From Sphingosinicella xenopeptidilytica (GTDB lineage: Bacteria; Pseudomonadota; Alphaproteobacteria; Sphingomonadales; Sphingomonadaceae), in contig NZ_JBHTIK010000015.1 of NCBI RefSeq assembly GCF_042676985.1, positions 62,001 to 126,000 on the forward strand: a DNA stretch of 64,000 nucleotides. The letters run 5' to 3'. The stretch's first letter is position 1. Each line of letters opens with the position of its first letter. Below, in pieces: positions 42,684 to 50,787 of the stretch. The translations under genes were made by a program, and so were the position numbers. Under the pieces are notes generated by a model. The model ran no database searches and had not been told where the DNA came from. It saw only the letters and a list, made by a program, of their open reading frames with translations.

Positions 42684-44735
42684 GTGCTGTTCGTACCTGT
42701 CGCGCTCGGGCTCGGCATCGCGGCATGGTTCGCGCTGCCGACACCGCGTGAATGGGTCGCGGCCATGCTGCTCGGCGGCGCGCTTGCCGCGTTCGGCCTG
42801 CTGGCAAACGGGCTTCCGCGCATCGCGCTTGCCGCAGTCGGCCTGCTTTTTGCGCTGGGTGTCGGCACGGCATGGCTGCGTGCCGAGCAGGTACGCGCGC
42901 CGGTGATCGAGCGGTCATGGCGTGCACTCACGATCGAGGCGACGGTCGACGCCGTCGAACCGCGCCCAGCCGAGAGCCGCACGCGCCTGCGTCTTTCGAA
43001 CATCTCCGGCCTGCCGCCGGGCCTCATCGCGCGTGTCGGTATCCGAGGTAATGCACCGGAGGGCGTCGTACCCGGCACGCGGGTCGCGCTGCGCGCATCG
43101 CTGTCGCCGCCGCTGGGGCCGAATATTCCCGGCGGCTACCATTTCGCGCGCCGCGCGTGGTTCGATGGCATCGGCGCGGTCGGCTACGCACTCTCTGACG
43201 TCACGGTCGTTGCGCCAGCACCTTCGCGTCCCGGTTTCATCCGACGCTTCGAGGCGTTCCGCAGCGCGCTCACGAAGCGCCTGCAGGACGGCGTCGGCGG
43301 CAGGGAAGGCGGGCTTGCGGCCGCGCTCGTCACCGGCGATCGTGGCGGTATACCCGATGACGTTACCGAGGCGATGCGCGACAGCGGCCTCGCGCACCTC
43401 ATCTCGATCTCGGGCCTGCACATCGCTGTCGTGGTGGGCGGCGTGCTGTGGGGCACGCGCCGCCTGCTCGCGCAGAGCGAACGCCTCGCGCTCGGCACAG
43501 ACATCAAGCTGATCGCCGCGCTCGCCGCCGCCGCCGCAGGCATCGGTTACACGCTGATCGCGGGCGCGGAGGTGCCGACTGTGCGCTCGTGCATTGCCGT
43601 GCTCATCGTGCTCGTCGGGCTCGCGCTGGGGCGGGAAGCGATCTCGCTGCGCCTCGTCGCCGCGGGCGCGTTCTTCATCCTGCTCGTACGCCCCGATTTC
43701 CTGCTCGGCCCAAGCTTCCAGCTCAGCTTTGCCGCCGTCACCGCGATCGTCGCGCTTTATGAATCGCCGCTCGCGCGACGCTTCAATGCGGGAAAGGAGG
43801 CGGGCCGCACAGCACGCATGTGGCACGGCATTCTCGCGCTCCTTGCCACCGGTATCGCCGCCGAGTTCGCGCTCGCGCCCATCGCCTTCTTCCATTTCAA
43901 TCAAATGGGGCTCTATGGCGTCGCCGCGAACCTCGTGGCGATTCCCTACACCAGCTTCGTGATCCTGCCGCTGCTCGGCCTGTCGGTGTTTCTCGGCGCG
44001 GTCGGGCTCGCCGCGCCCATAGATTGGCTGCTCGGCCATGCGCTCCACCTCCTCATCCGCATCGCGGAGATCACAGGGGCAATGCCCGGCGCCGTCTCCC
44101 GGCTCCCCGCCGCGCCAGACTGGGCATTCGCCGTGTTGATGCTCGGCGGCGTCTGGTTCTGCCTCTGGCAGACGCGCCGTCGGTGGCTCGCGCTGTTACC
44201 GCTTGCGATCGGCACTGTGGGCATGGCGACGGCGCAGCCGCCCGACCTCATCGTCGACGGGGAGGGCAAGCACCTCGCCGTGATACGGGATGGAAAGGTC
44301 GCGCTCCTGCGCACACGCGCCGGAGATTACGTGCGCTCGATGTGGGCGGACGCGGCGGGAGAAGCCGCGAGCAGCAATCTCGAAACACTGCCGGACGCGC
44401 GCTGCACGACCGATGCCTGCACCGCCCGTGTCATGGCGGGCGACCGTGCATGGACGCTGCTCGCCACGCGTTCCGGCCTTCTCATCGATCGCGCCGCATT
44501 CGAACCCGCCTGTGCCGCCGCCGACATCGTCGTCAGCGACCGCCGCCTGCCATATTGGTGTGCGCCGCGCTGGCTGAAGCTCGACCGCGCAAAGCTCGCA
44601 GAAACCGGCGCGCTGTCGATCTGGCTCGAAGGGCCGCGTATCCGCAGTGTCGCCGCGGAGGACGGTGCGCATCCCTGGGCGCGGCACAGCCTGGCGCCGG
44701 AAAGCAGGAGCATGTTGCGCCACGTGCCAATATAG
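42684..44735 (+). CDS. comEC: ComEC/Rec2 family DNA-uptake membrane protein
   Basis: A 683-residue protein from the GTG at 42684, with about ten helices. The competence domain is seen in GLAAALVTGDRGGIPDDVTE, SGLAHLISISGLHIAVV and LGPSFQLSFAAVTAIVALYE. ComEC moves single-stranded DNA across the inner membrane. The coding frame stays open upstream to 42546 and continues a ComEC-like N terminus (EIWLAEERHQLVLFVPVALG). The true start is therefore probably a rare codon near 42567-42573, since no ATG, GTG or TTG occurs there. The C-terminal part (about 545-683) lacks the HxHxDH metallo-beta-lactamase motif. Located divergently from gltX. Confidence 0.9.
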   Translation: MLFVPVALGLGIAAWFALPTPREWVAAMLLGGALAAFGLLANGLPRIALAAVGLLFALGVGTAWLRAEQVRAPVIERSWRALTIEATVDAVEPRPAESRTRLRLSNISGLPPGLIARVGIRGNAPEGVVPGTRVALRASLSPPLGPNIPGGYHFARRAWFDGIGAVGYALSDVTVVAPAPSRPGFIRRFEAFRSALTKRLQDGVGGREGGLAAALVTGDRGGIPDDVTEAMRDSGLAHLISISGLHIAVVVGGVLWGTRRLLAQSERLALGTDIKLIAALAAAAAGIGYTLIAGAEVPTVRSCIAVLIVLVGLALGREAISLRLVAAGAFFILLVRPDFLLGPSFQLSFAAVTAIVALYESPLARRFNAGKEAGRTARMWHGILALLATGIAAEFALAPIAFFHFNQMGLYGVAANLVAIPYTSFVILPLLGLSVFLGAVGLAAPIDWLLGHALHLLIRIAEITGAMPGAVSRLPAAPDWAFAVLMLGGVWFCLWQTRRRWLALLPLAIGTVGMATAQPPDLIVDGEGKHLAVIRDGKVALLRTRAGDYVRSMWADAAGEAASSNLETLPDARCTTDACTARVMAGDRAWTLLATRSGLLIDRAAFEPACAAADIVVSDRRLPYWCAPRWLKLDRAKLAETGALSIWLEGPRIRSVAAEDGAHPWARHSLAPESRSMLRHVPI

Positions 44736-44736
44736 G

Positions 44737-44753
44737 ATACCCCCCTATGGTAT
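44737..44753. promoter_or_regulatory. Operator-like dyad ATACC-N7-GGTAT over the dmeR start codon
   Basis: ATACC (44737-44741) and GGTAT (44749-44753) form a dyad flanking a C-tract (CCCCCC within 44740-44745). This A/T-flanked G/C tract is the kind of site bound by RcnR, FrmR, CsoR and DmeR repressors. It overlaps the ATG at 44752, so a bound repressor would sit on the start of its own gene. The transcript may be leaderless or begin inside comEC. Confidence 0.6.
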
Positions 44754-45033
44754 GGCACATCTTCAGGAAACCGAACGCAAGGATCGCCTTGTTGCCCGTA
44801 TCCGCCGCATCGCCGGTCAGGTCGCTGCAATCGAGCGGGCGATCACCAGCGAAGCGCCGTGCAGCGAAACGCTGCATCTCGCCGCCGCCGTACGCGGCGC
44901 CGTGGCTGGGCTCATGGATGAACTCGTTGAGGATCACCTGCGCGCGCACGTCGCCGCGCCGGGGCTGAGCGATGCCGAACGCACGGCGGGGGCGGACGAA
45001 CTCGCCACAGTGCTCAAACGGCACATGCGCTGA
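44752..45033 (+). CDS. dmeR: Nickel/cobalt-responsive repressor of the RcnR/DmeR family
   Basis: A 93-residue all-helical repressor of the CsoR/RcnR family. Metal ligands typical of RcnR are present: His3, Cys37, His62 and His66, at the spacing of RcnR His3-Cys35-His60-His64 with two extra N-terminal residues. AVRGAVAGLMDELVEDHL is the family signature. It is immediately upstream of a cation diffusion facilitator, matching the dmeRF arrangement in rhizobia, where the pair responds to cobalt and nickel. A formaldehyde-sensing FrmR is less likely, since there is no formaldehyde dehydrogenase gene nearby. Confidence 0.85.
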   Translation: MAHLQETERKDRLVARIRRIAGQVAAIERAITSEAPCSETLHLAAAVRGAVAGLMDELVEDHLRAHVAAPGLSDAERTAGADELATVLKRHMR

Positions 45034-45046
45034 GCAGGAGGCGGAA

Positions 45047-45976
45047 TTGAACGGTTTTCACGGTGCGGCCGATGGCAGCCATTCCCATGATTTTCTGGGC
45101 GCGGGCCATGACGCGAACGCGCGGCGAACGCGCTGGGTGGTGCTGCTGACGGCACTGATGATGGTCGGCGAGATCATCGCCGGCTATGCGACGGGTTCGA
45201 TGGCGCTGCTCGCGGACGGGTTCCACATGGCGACGCACGCAGGCGCGCTCGGCATCGCCGCCGTTGCCTATGCGTACGCGCGACGCAATGTCGGTAATCC
45301 CCGCTATTCGTTCGGCACCGGCAAGGTCGGCGACCTCGCGGGCTTCGCCTCGGCACTGGTGCTGGGGGTGATCGCGCTCGGCATCGCAGTCGAGTCTGCG
45401 CTCCGGCTCGCCAGCCCGGTCACGGTCGCGTTCGGGGATGCGACACTCGTTGCCGTCATCGGTCTTGCCGTCAACCTCGTCAGTGCGGCGCTGCTGTCGG
45501 GTGGCCACCATCATGGACACGGGCATGGCCATGACCATGACCATGACCATCATCATGATCATCACGGCCATCACCACGACGATAACAATCTGCGCGCCGC
45601 CTATCTGCACGTGCTTGCCGATGCGCTGACGTCGGTGCTTGCAATCGCTGCGCTGCTTGCGGGCCGATACGGCGGCTGGGTCTGGCTCGATCCGGCCATG
45701 GGCATCGTGGGCGCCATCGTCATCGCGCGCTGGTCATGGTCGTTGATGCGCGACACCTCAGCGGTGCTGCTCGATGCCGCCGATCCGCATCTCGTCGCGG
45801 AAATCCGCGAATGCGTGGAAACGGGGGATGCCCGCATCCGCGATCTTCACGTCTGGCAGGTCGGCCCCGGTGTTCACGCCGCGATCGTTTCCGTAACTGG
45901 CATCCCGGCCGAAACCGCCCGCGAGCGCCTGCACCCGGTGCACGAACTCGCGCACCTCACGGTCGAGGCGCGGTAA
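45047..45976 (+). CDS. dmeF: Cation diffusion facilitator, cobalt/nickel exporter DmeF type
   Basis: A 309-residue six-helix metal exporter. The metal site shows LLADGFHMATHAG (Asp57, His60 and nearby) and HVLADALTS (His187, Asp191). A His-rich cytoplasmic loop (about residues 152-180) contains about 16 His among Gly and Asp, and the N terminus adds HSHDF. The C-terminal domain is the usual small ferredoxin-like fold. The TTG at 45047 is chosen behind AGGAGG (45036-45041); the ATG further upstream lies in dmeR. Pairing with an RcnR-type repressor supports export of cobalt and nickel, although zinc transport is common in the family. Confidence 0.87.
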   Translation: MNGFHGAADGSHSHDFLGAGHDANARRTRWVVLLTALMMVGEIIAGYATGSMALLADGFHMATHAGALGIAAVAYAYARRNVGNPRYSFGTGKVGDLAGFASALVLGVIALGIAVESALRLASPVTVAFGDATLVAVIGLAVNLVSAALLSGGHHHGHGHGHDHDHDHHHDHHGHHHDDNNLRAAYLHVLADALTSVLAIAALLAGRYGGWVWLDPAMGIVGAIVIARWSWSLMRDTSAVLLDAADPHLVAEIRECVETGDARIRDLHVWQVGPGVHAAIVSVTGIPAETARERLHPVHELAHLTVEAR

Positions 45977-45979
45977 ACC

Positions 45980-46639
45980 TCAGTTGTATCGGCGCAGCAG
46001 CCCTACGAGTTTGCCCTGCACGCGTACGCGGTTCGGCGCATAGCGCTGCGCGGTGTAGGCGCTGTTCGCGGGGTCGAGGCGGATTTCGCCCTTGTCGCGG
46101 CGGAGGTACTTGAGCGTCGCCTCGTCTTCATCGACCAGCGCCACGACGATCTCGCCGTCGCGTGCCGTGTCGCATTTCTGGACGAGCGCATAATCGCCGT
46201 CGAGGATGCCCGCCTCGATCATGGAGTCGCCGGAAACCTCCAGCGCGAAATGATCGCCCGCACCGCCGAGGAGCGCGGCGGGCACGGAAAGCGTACGATC
46301 GCTTTGCAGCGCTTCGATCGGCATACCCGCGGCGATTTTTCCATGCAGCGGAAGCTCGATGACGTCATCGTTCGCCGCCGCGATGATCGGCGTCTGCCGG
46401 GCAGGGGCCTTCGCCGTCGTGCCGGTTTCGGGGAGGCGCAGCACTTCGAGTGCGCGTGCGCGGTTCGCCAGGCGTCGGATGAACTGCCGCTCCTCGAGCG
46501 CGTTCACCAGCCGGTGCACGCCGGACTTCGACTTGAGGTCGAGCGCTTCCTTCATTTCCTCGAATGAGGGTGAGACACCGCCGGCCTGCAGCCGATCGTT
46601 GATGAACATCAGCAGTTCGTGTTGCTTGCGTGTCAGCAT
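45980..46639 (-). CDS. lexA: LexA repressor
   Basis: A 219-residue SOS repressor. The winged helix-turn-helix runs MLTRKQHELLMFINDRLQAG then VSPSFEEMKEALDLKSKSGV. The self-cleavage site is in IAAGMP (Ala104-Gly105), with Ser139 in SGDSM and Lys177 as the catalytic dyad. It represses DNA-damage genes until activated RecA stimulates cleavage. A GTTC-N7-GTTC box lies 58 bases upstream of the start, so it regulates itself. It lies downstream of moeA on the same strand. Confidence 0.96.
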   Translation of the reverse strand: MLTRKQHELLMFINDRLQAGGVSPSFEEMKEALDLKSKSGVHRLVNALEERQFIRRLANRARALEVLRLPETGTTAKAPARQTPIIAAANDDVIELPLHGKIAAGMPIEALQSDRTLSVPAALLGGAGDHFALEVSGDSMIEAGILDGDYALVQKCDTARDGEIVVALVDEDEATLKYLRRDKGEIRLDPANSAYTAQRYAPNRVRVQGKLVGLLRRYN

Positions 46640-46696
46640 GTCCGGTCCGCCCTTCCGTGTTTCGCGACTCGTTCCACAAGATGTTCCGCTTTTCGT

Positions 46697-46711
46697 GAAC
46701 GAATGGAGAAC
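46697..46711 (-). promoter_or_regulatory. LexA (SOS) box, GTTC-N7-GTTC
   Basis: On the minus strand the sequence reads GTTCTCCATTCGTTC, an exact alphaproteobacterial SOS box. It lies in the 74-base gap between moeA and lexA, upstream of the lexA start at 46639. A second, imperfect pair with 8-base spacing (GTTC at 46671-46674 and 46683-46686) lies closer to the start and might also bind weakly. Confidence 0.85.
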
Positions 46712-46713
46712 AT

Positions 46714-47904
46714 TTAGGGGGTGACGAAAATCCTGTCAAGCGCGAGCACGGGAACATCAGCCCCTGCTGCCGTTGCGGGAGCGCCCACGGGGCGGATGAT
46801 GAGCGCGTTCGCACCGGCGAGCACGCCCAGCATGGAGGAATCCTGCGCATCGAACGCGCGCACGCCGTCCGCCGTCAGCCGCGCGCGCAGGTGATCGCGG
46901 CGGTTGCCGTTCGCGGGCAGGGGGGCGAGCAGCCGCGCCGTAATCGTCGGGTCGGTGTTCGTGCGTCCCGCCATGCGCGCGAGCATCGGCAGCGCGAACA
47001 GCACGGCGCAGACGAGGGCGGAGACCGGGTTTCCCGGCAGCCCGAGCACGCGCGCACGCCCAAGCGACCCGGCGATCAGCGGCTTGCCCGGCTTGATCGC
47101 GACTTTCCAGAAATCGAGCGCCGCGCCAGCGTCTTGCAGAGCCGCCTGCACCAGATCGTGGTCGCCGACCGAGGCGCCGCCAATGGTGACGACGAGGTCG
47201 GCATCGCTTGCGGCCTTCAGCCCCTTGCCGATGGCGTCAAGATTGTCGGGGAAGATGCCGAGGTCGCAGGCTTCCGCGCCCGCGGCGCGAAACAACGCCG
47301 CAAGCATCACGCCGTTCGAGCTGACGATCTGGTCCGCTTGCGGTGTCTCGCCGGGCGGCACCAACTCGTCTCCTGTGGCGATGACCGCGACGCGCGGGCG
47401 CCGTACCGCAAGGCTGCCGTGCCCGGATGCGGCGGCAAGACCGAGATGCTGCGGGCTAAGCCGCGTTCCCGCCGCGATCAGCCGTTCGCCCGCGCTGAAA
47501 TCCTTGCCCGCCTTGCGGACGTGCGCGCCCGTGTGTGGCGGGCCTTCGCCCGTCAGTGTCAGCAGATCGCCTTCGCGGCACACCTCTTCCTGCACGATCA
47601 CCGTGTCGGCGCCTTCGGGCAAGGGCGCGCCCGTGAAGATCCGGGCTGTTTCGCCCGCGCGAACCTTTCCGGCAAAGCCACGGCCTGCCGCGCTTTCACC
47701 GACGACACGCCAAGGTCCCGGCATATCGGCCCAGCGGACTGCGTAGCCGTCCATCGCGGAGGCCGGGAAGGGCGGCTGCGTCAACCGCGCGGCGAGGTCT
47801 CCGGCAAGCGTCAGGCTCGCAGCCTCGGCGAGCGGAAGGTCTACGGGAGGAACCGGCCCGCAGGCCGCGAGCAGCCGCGCTAGCGCTTCCTCGTAGCTCA
47901 GCAT
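46714..47904 (-). CDS. moeA: Molybdopterin molybdotransferase MoeA
   Basis: A 396-residue enzyme that inserts molybdate into adenylylated molybdopterin. GYAVRWADMP, VIVQEEVCREGD, VAVIATGDELVPPGETPQAD, VTIGGASVGDHDLVQAAL and LGLPGNPVSALV are family motifs. It overlaps moaC by 7 bases and follows the trp genes on the same strand. The start at 47904 gives MLSYEEALARLLAACGP, the usual beginning. Confidence 0.95.
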   Translation of the reverse strand: MLSYEEALARLLAACGPVPPVDLPLAEAASLTLAGDLAARLTQPPFPASAMDGYAVRWADMPGPWRVVGESAAGRGFAGKVRAGETARIFTGAPLPEGADTVIVQEEVCREGDLLTLTGEGPPHTGAHVRKAGKDFSAGERLIAAGTRLSPQHLGLAAASGHGSLAVRRPRVAVIATGDELVPPGETPQADQIVSSNGVMLAALFRAAGAEACDLGIFPDNLDAIGKGLKAASDADLVVTIGGASVGDHDLVQAALQDAGAALDFWKVAIKPGKPLIAGSLGRARVLGLPGNPVSALVCAVLFALPMLARMAGRTNTDPTITARLLAPLPANGNRRDHLRARLTADGVRAFDAQDSSMLGVLAGANALIIRPVGAPATAAGADVPVLALDRIFVTP

Positions 47905-48374
47905 CCGCTGGGGGCGATCCAGTCGCCAGACTTGCCGCCGGTCTTCTTCAGCAGGCGCACGCCCGAGATGACCATCGCCTTGTCCACGGCTTTCACCATG
48001 TCGTAGATCGTCAGCAGCGCAACGGAAGCCGCTGTCATCGCTTCCATTTCAACGCCCGTGCCCCACGTCGTCGAGGCTGTCGCCTCCACGCGCACACCGT
48101 CGTCCTCCAGCCCAAAATCCACAGCGACGCTGGTGAGCGGCAGCGGGTGGCAGAGCGGAATGAGGTCGGCGGTCTTTTTCGCGGCCGTTATGCCCGCGAT
48201 GCGCGCCACGGCGAGCACGTCGCCCTTCGCCGCGCTGGCGTCGCGGACGGCCGTGAGCGCCTCGGCGGACATGGTGATGCGGCCTTCGGCGATCGCTGTG
48301 CGCGCCGTCACCGCCTTGCCCGAGATATCGACCATGCGGGCCTTGCCGGCCTCGTCGAGGTGAGTGAGCGCCAT
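47898..48374 (-). CDS. moaC: Cyclic pyranopterin monophosphate synthase MoaC
   Basis: A 158-residue enzyme of the second part of the first step in molybdenum cofactor synthesis, working with MoaA. MVDISGKAVTARTAIAEG, TADLIPLCHPLPLTSV and VEMEAMTAASVALLTIYDMV are diagnostic, including Lys and Asp residues of the active site in the later MVKAVDKAMVI segment. It overlaps moeA and begins 3 bases after trpC ends. The trp-moaC-moeA-lexA order is common in alphaproteobacteria. Confidence 0.96.
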   Translation of the reverse strand: MALTHLDEAGKARMVDISGKAVTARTAIAEGRITMSAEALTAVRDASAAKGDVLAVARIAGITAAKKTADLIPLCHPLPLTSVAVDFGLEDDGVRVEATASTTWGTGVEMEAMTAASVALLTIYDMVKAVDKAMVISGVRLLKKTGGKSGDWIAPSGC

Positions 48375-48377
48375 GAA

Positions 48378-49172
48378 TCAGCCCTCCAGCAGCCGCTTCG
48401 TCGCAGCGGTGACGTCATCCTGCGCCATCAGCGATTCCCCGACAAGGAAGCTGTTGATCCCGAAGCCCGCCAGCCGGTTGAGGTCCGCACGCGTCCGCAG
48501 CCCGCTTTCGCCGACAAGCGTATAGTCCGCCGGCACACCGCCTGCGAGCGCGGCCGATGTCTCAATATCGACATGCAATGTCTTGAGATTGCGATTGTTC
48601 ACGCCCAGAAGCCGGGATTTCAGGTGCGCGAGCGCCGTGTTCTGCTCATCCGCATCATGCACCTCGACAAGAACATCCATCCCCCAGCCGAACGCCGTGG
48701 CCTCCAGTTCCTGCGCCAGCCCGATATCGATCGCCGCCACGATGATGAGGATCGCATCCGCCCCGATCGCCCGCGCTTCCACGACCTGATAGGGATCGAC
48801 CATGAAGTCCTTGCGCAGCACCGGCAACGGCACGGCGCCGCGCGCCGCGATCAGCTTGTCATCACTGCCCTGGAACCAGTGCTCCTCGGTGAGCACCGAG
48901 AGGCACGAAGCCCCGCCCGCGCGGTAGGCGCGCGCCAGCGCCGGCGGGTCGAAGTCCGCGCGGATCAGGCCCTTGCTCGGCGATGCTTTCTTGATCTCGG
49001 CGATCAGGCCGAAGCGGCCCTCCTGTTTCGCCGTATCGAGCGCCGCCTTGAAGCCGCGCGGGGCATCCGCGATGCGCGCCGCCGCCTCGATCTCCCCGAT
49101 CGGCCGCGCACTTTTCCGCGCCGCGATGACACCGCGCTTGTGGTCGCAGATTTCCGCCAGCACGTCGCTCAT
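48378..49172 (-). CDS. trpC: Indole-3-glycerol phosphate synthase
   Basis: A 264-residue TIM barrel for the fourth step of tryptophan synthesis. FGLIAEIKKASPSKGLIRADF, LSVLTEEHWFQGSDD, LRKDFMVDPYQVVEARAIGA, LGVNNRNLKTLHVD and LVGESGLRTRAD are conserved. It is not fused to TrpF. The start at 49172 overlaps trpD by 4 bases; the long in-frame extension upstream is trpD shadow. Confidence 0.96.
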   Translation of the reverse strand: MSDVLAEICDHKRGVIAARKSARPIGEIEAAARIADAPRGFKAALDTAKQEGRFGLIAEIKKASPSKGLIRADFDPPALARAYRAGGASCLSVLTEEHWFQGSDDKLIAARGAVPLPVLRKDFMVDPYQVVEARAIGADAILIIVAAIDIGLAQELEATAFGWGMDVLVEVHDADEQNTALAHLKSRLLGVNNRNLKTLHVDIETSAALAGGVPADYTLVGESGLRTRADLNRLAGFGINSFLVGESLMAQDDVTAATKRLLEG

Positions 49173-50158
49173 CGAAAGGCCTTCCAGCGTTCGAGCAGCG
49201 CCCGTGCGCGCCCGTCGTCGAGCGCCGCCGCCGCCATCGCCGCACCAGCGGCCCAATCCTCCGCCTTGCCCGCGACGATCAGAGCGCCCGCGGCGTTCAG
49301 GCAGACGATGTCGCGGTAGCCGCCACGTTCGCCTTCCAGAAGTCGCAGCATCGCCGACGCGTTCTCCTCGGGCGTACCGCCCCGGATCGCTTGCGGTTCG
49401 TGCCGCGCGAGTCCCGCTGTTTCGGGCGACACCTCTTCGGTTTCGAGGCGCCCCGCGATCAGGCGCGTGCAGGCCGTCGGGCCGGTGACGGTCAGTTCGT
49501 CGAGCCCGTCGCTGCCGTGCACCACCATGGCCGCGTCGGCGCCAAGCCTCTGCAGCGCCCCGGCGATGGAGAGGAGCCATTGCTCCCCCGGCACGCCGAC
49601 GAGTTGCCGCTTCACCCCCGCAGGGTTCGCGAGCGGCCCGATCATGTTGAAGATCGTCCGCCGTCCGATTGCACGCCGCACGCCCGCGACGCGCGCCATC
49701 ACCGGATGGTGTTTCGCGGCGAACAGAAAGCCGATGCCGATCTCGGCGAGCGATCGCTCCACCGTGTCGGAGGCAAGATCGAGGTCGAGCCCAAGCGCGG
49801 ACAGCACGTCCGCAGCGCCGGATTTCGAAGACGCCGCGCGGTTGCCGTGCTTGGCGACCGGCACGCCGCACGACGCGACGACGATGGCGACCGCGGTCGA
49901 GATGTTGAGCGTATGCGCGCCGTCGCCGCCCGTGCCGCACACATCGATGGCGCCTTCGGGCGCCGCCACAGGGCGCATACGGCTTCGGAGGACGCTTGCC
50001 GCCGCGACGATCTCGTCGACGGTCTCGCCGCGCTCGGCAAGGCCGGTCAGGAAGCGGGCGATCTCCGCGTCCTCGACATCGGCATTCAGGATGGCATCGA
50101 ATGCCGCGCGCGCCTCCGCCTCGCCAAGCGGCGTTCCGGTGGCGGGCAGGTGTCTCAC
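49169..50158 (-). CDS. trpD: Anthranilate phosphoribosyltransferase
   Basis: A 329-residue enzyme that attaches phosphoribose to anthranilate. The PRPP-binding motif is DVCGTGGDGAHTLNISTAVA, KHGNRAASSKSGAADVL holds the anthranilate site, and FNMIGPLANPAGVKRQLVGV and VVHGSDGLDELTVTG are typical. The start is GTG at 50158, overlapping the trpG stop by 4 bases, so it is translationally coupled. It is a stand-alone protein, not fused to TrpG as in some enterobacteria. Confidence 0.95.
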   Translation of the reverse strand: MRHLPATGTPLGEAEARAAFDAILNADVEDAEIARFLTGLAERGETVDEIVAAASVLRSRMRPVAAPEGAIDVCGTGGDGAHTLNISTAVAIVVASCGVPVAKHGNRAASSKSGAADVLSALGLDLDLASDTVERSLAEIGIGFLFAAKHHPVMARVAGVRRAIGRRTIFNMIGPLANPAGVKRQLVGVPGEQWLLSIAGALQRLGADAAMVVHGSDGLDELTVTGPTACTRLIAGRLETEEVSPETAGLARHEPQAIRGGTPEENASAMLRLLEGERGGYRDIVCLNAAGALIVAGKAEDWAAGAAMAAAALDDGRARALLERWKAFR

Positions 50159-50748
50159 TGGGCGATAACGCGCGGCCGCGGGGTCATCCCGGCGATCCGC
50201 AGGAAATTGGCGAGCATGTCGTGGCCATGTTCGGTCGCGATGCTCTCCGGGTGGAACTGCACGCTGTGGATCGGCAGGCTTGCATGGCGGAAGCCCATCA
50301 CCGCCTCATCGTCCGACCACGCATTCACGATCAGGCTCTCGGGAATGTCCTCCACGATCAGCGAATGATAGCGCGTCGCGGTGAACGGCGAGGGGATGCC
50401 CGCGAAGAGCCCGGTGCCGTCGTGGCTGACGGGCGAGGTCTTGCCGTGCATCAGGTGCCCGCGCACCACCTTGCCGCCGAAATGCTGGCCGATCGCCTGA
50501 TGGCCGAGGCAGACGCCGAGCAGCGGTTTTCCGGCATCGGCGCAGGCCGCGACCATGTCGAGGCTGATCCCGGCCTCGTTCGGTGTGCAGGGGCCGGGCG
50601 ATATCAGGAACGCGCTCGCCCCGCTCGAAAGCGCCTGCCCGGCGGAGATCGCATCGTTGCGCACGACCTCCACTTCTGCGCCCAGCTCCATCAGGTAGTG
50701 GACGAGGTTCCAGGTGAAACTGTCGTAATTGTCGATGACGAGGATCAT
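50155..50748 (-). CDS. trpG: Anthranilate synthase component II (glutamine amidotransferase)
   Basis: A 197-residue class I amidotransferase that gives ammonia to TrpE. The catalytic Cys is in LLGVCLGHQAIGQHFGG, and SVQFHPESIATEHG carries the His and Glu. MILVIDNYDSFTWNLVHYLM is the typical start. It could also serve para-aminobenzoate synthase, as in some bacteria. It lies 39 bases after trpE and overlaps trpD. Confidence 0.96.
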   Translation of the reverse strand: MILVIDNYDSFTWNLVHYLMELGAEVEVVRNDAISAGQALSSGASAFLISPGPCTPNEAGISLDMVAACADAGKPLLGVCLGHQAIGQHFGGKVVRGHLMHGKTSPVSHDGTGLFAGIPSPFTATRYHSLIVEDIPESLIVNAWSDDEAVMGFRHASLPIHSVQFHPESIATEHGHDMLANFLRIAGMTPRPRVIAQ

Positions 50749-50787
50749 GGCGCGACCGCCCTAATCAAGGGAGCGGGGGAGGGCAAG

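Noticed and set aside
45512..45600. Tandem DNA repeat in dmeF
   Set aside because: It encodes the His-rich metal loop typical of this exporter; the repetition comes from His/Asp codons, not from a mobile or satellite repeat.
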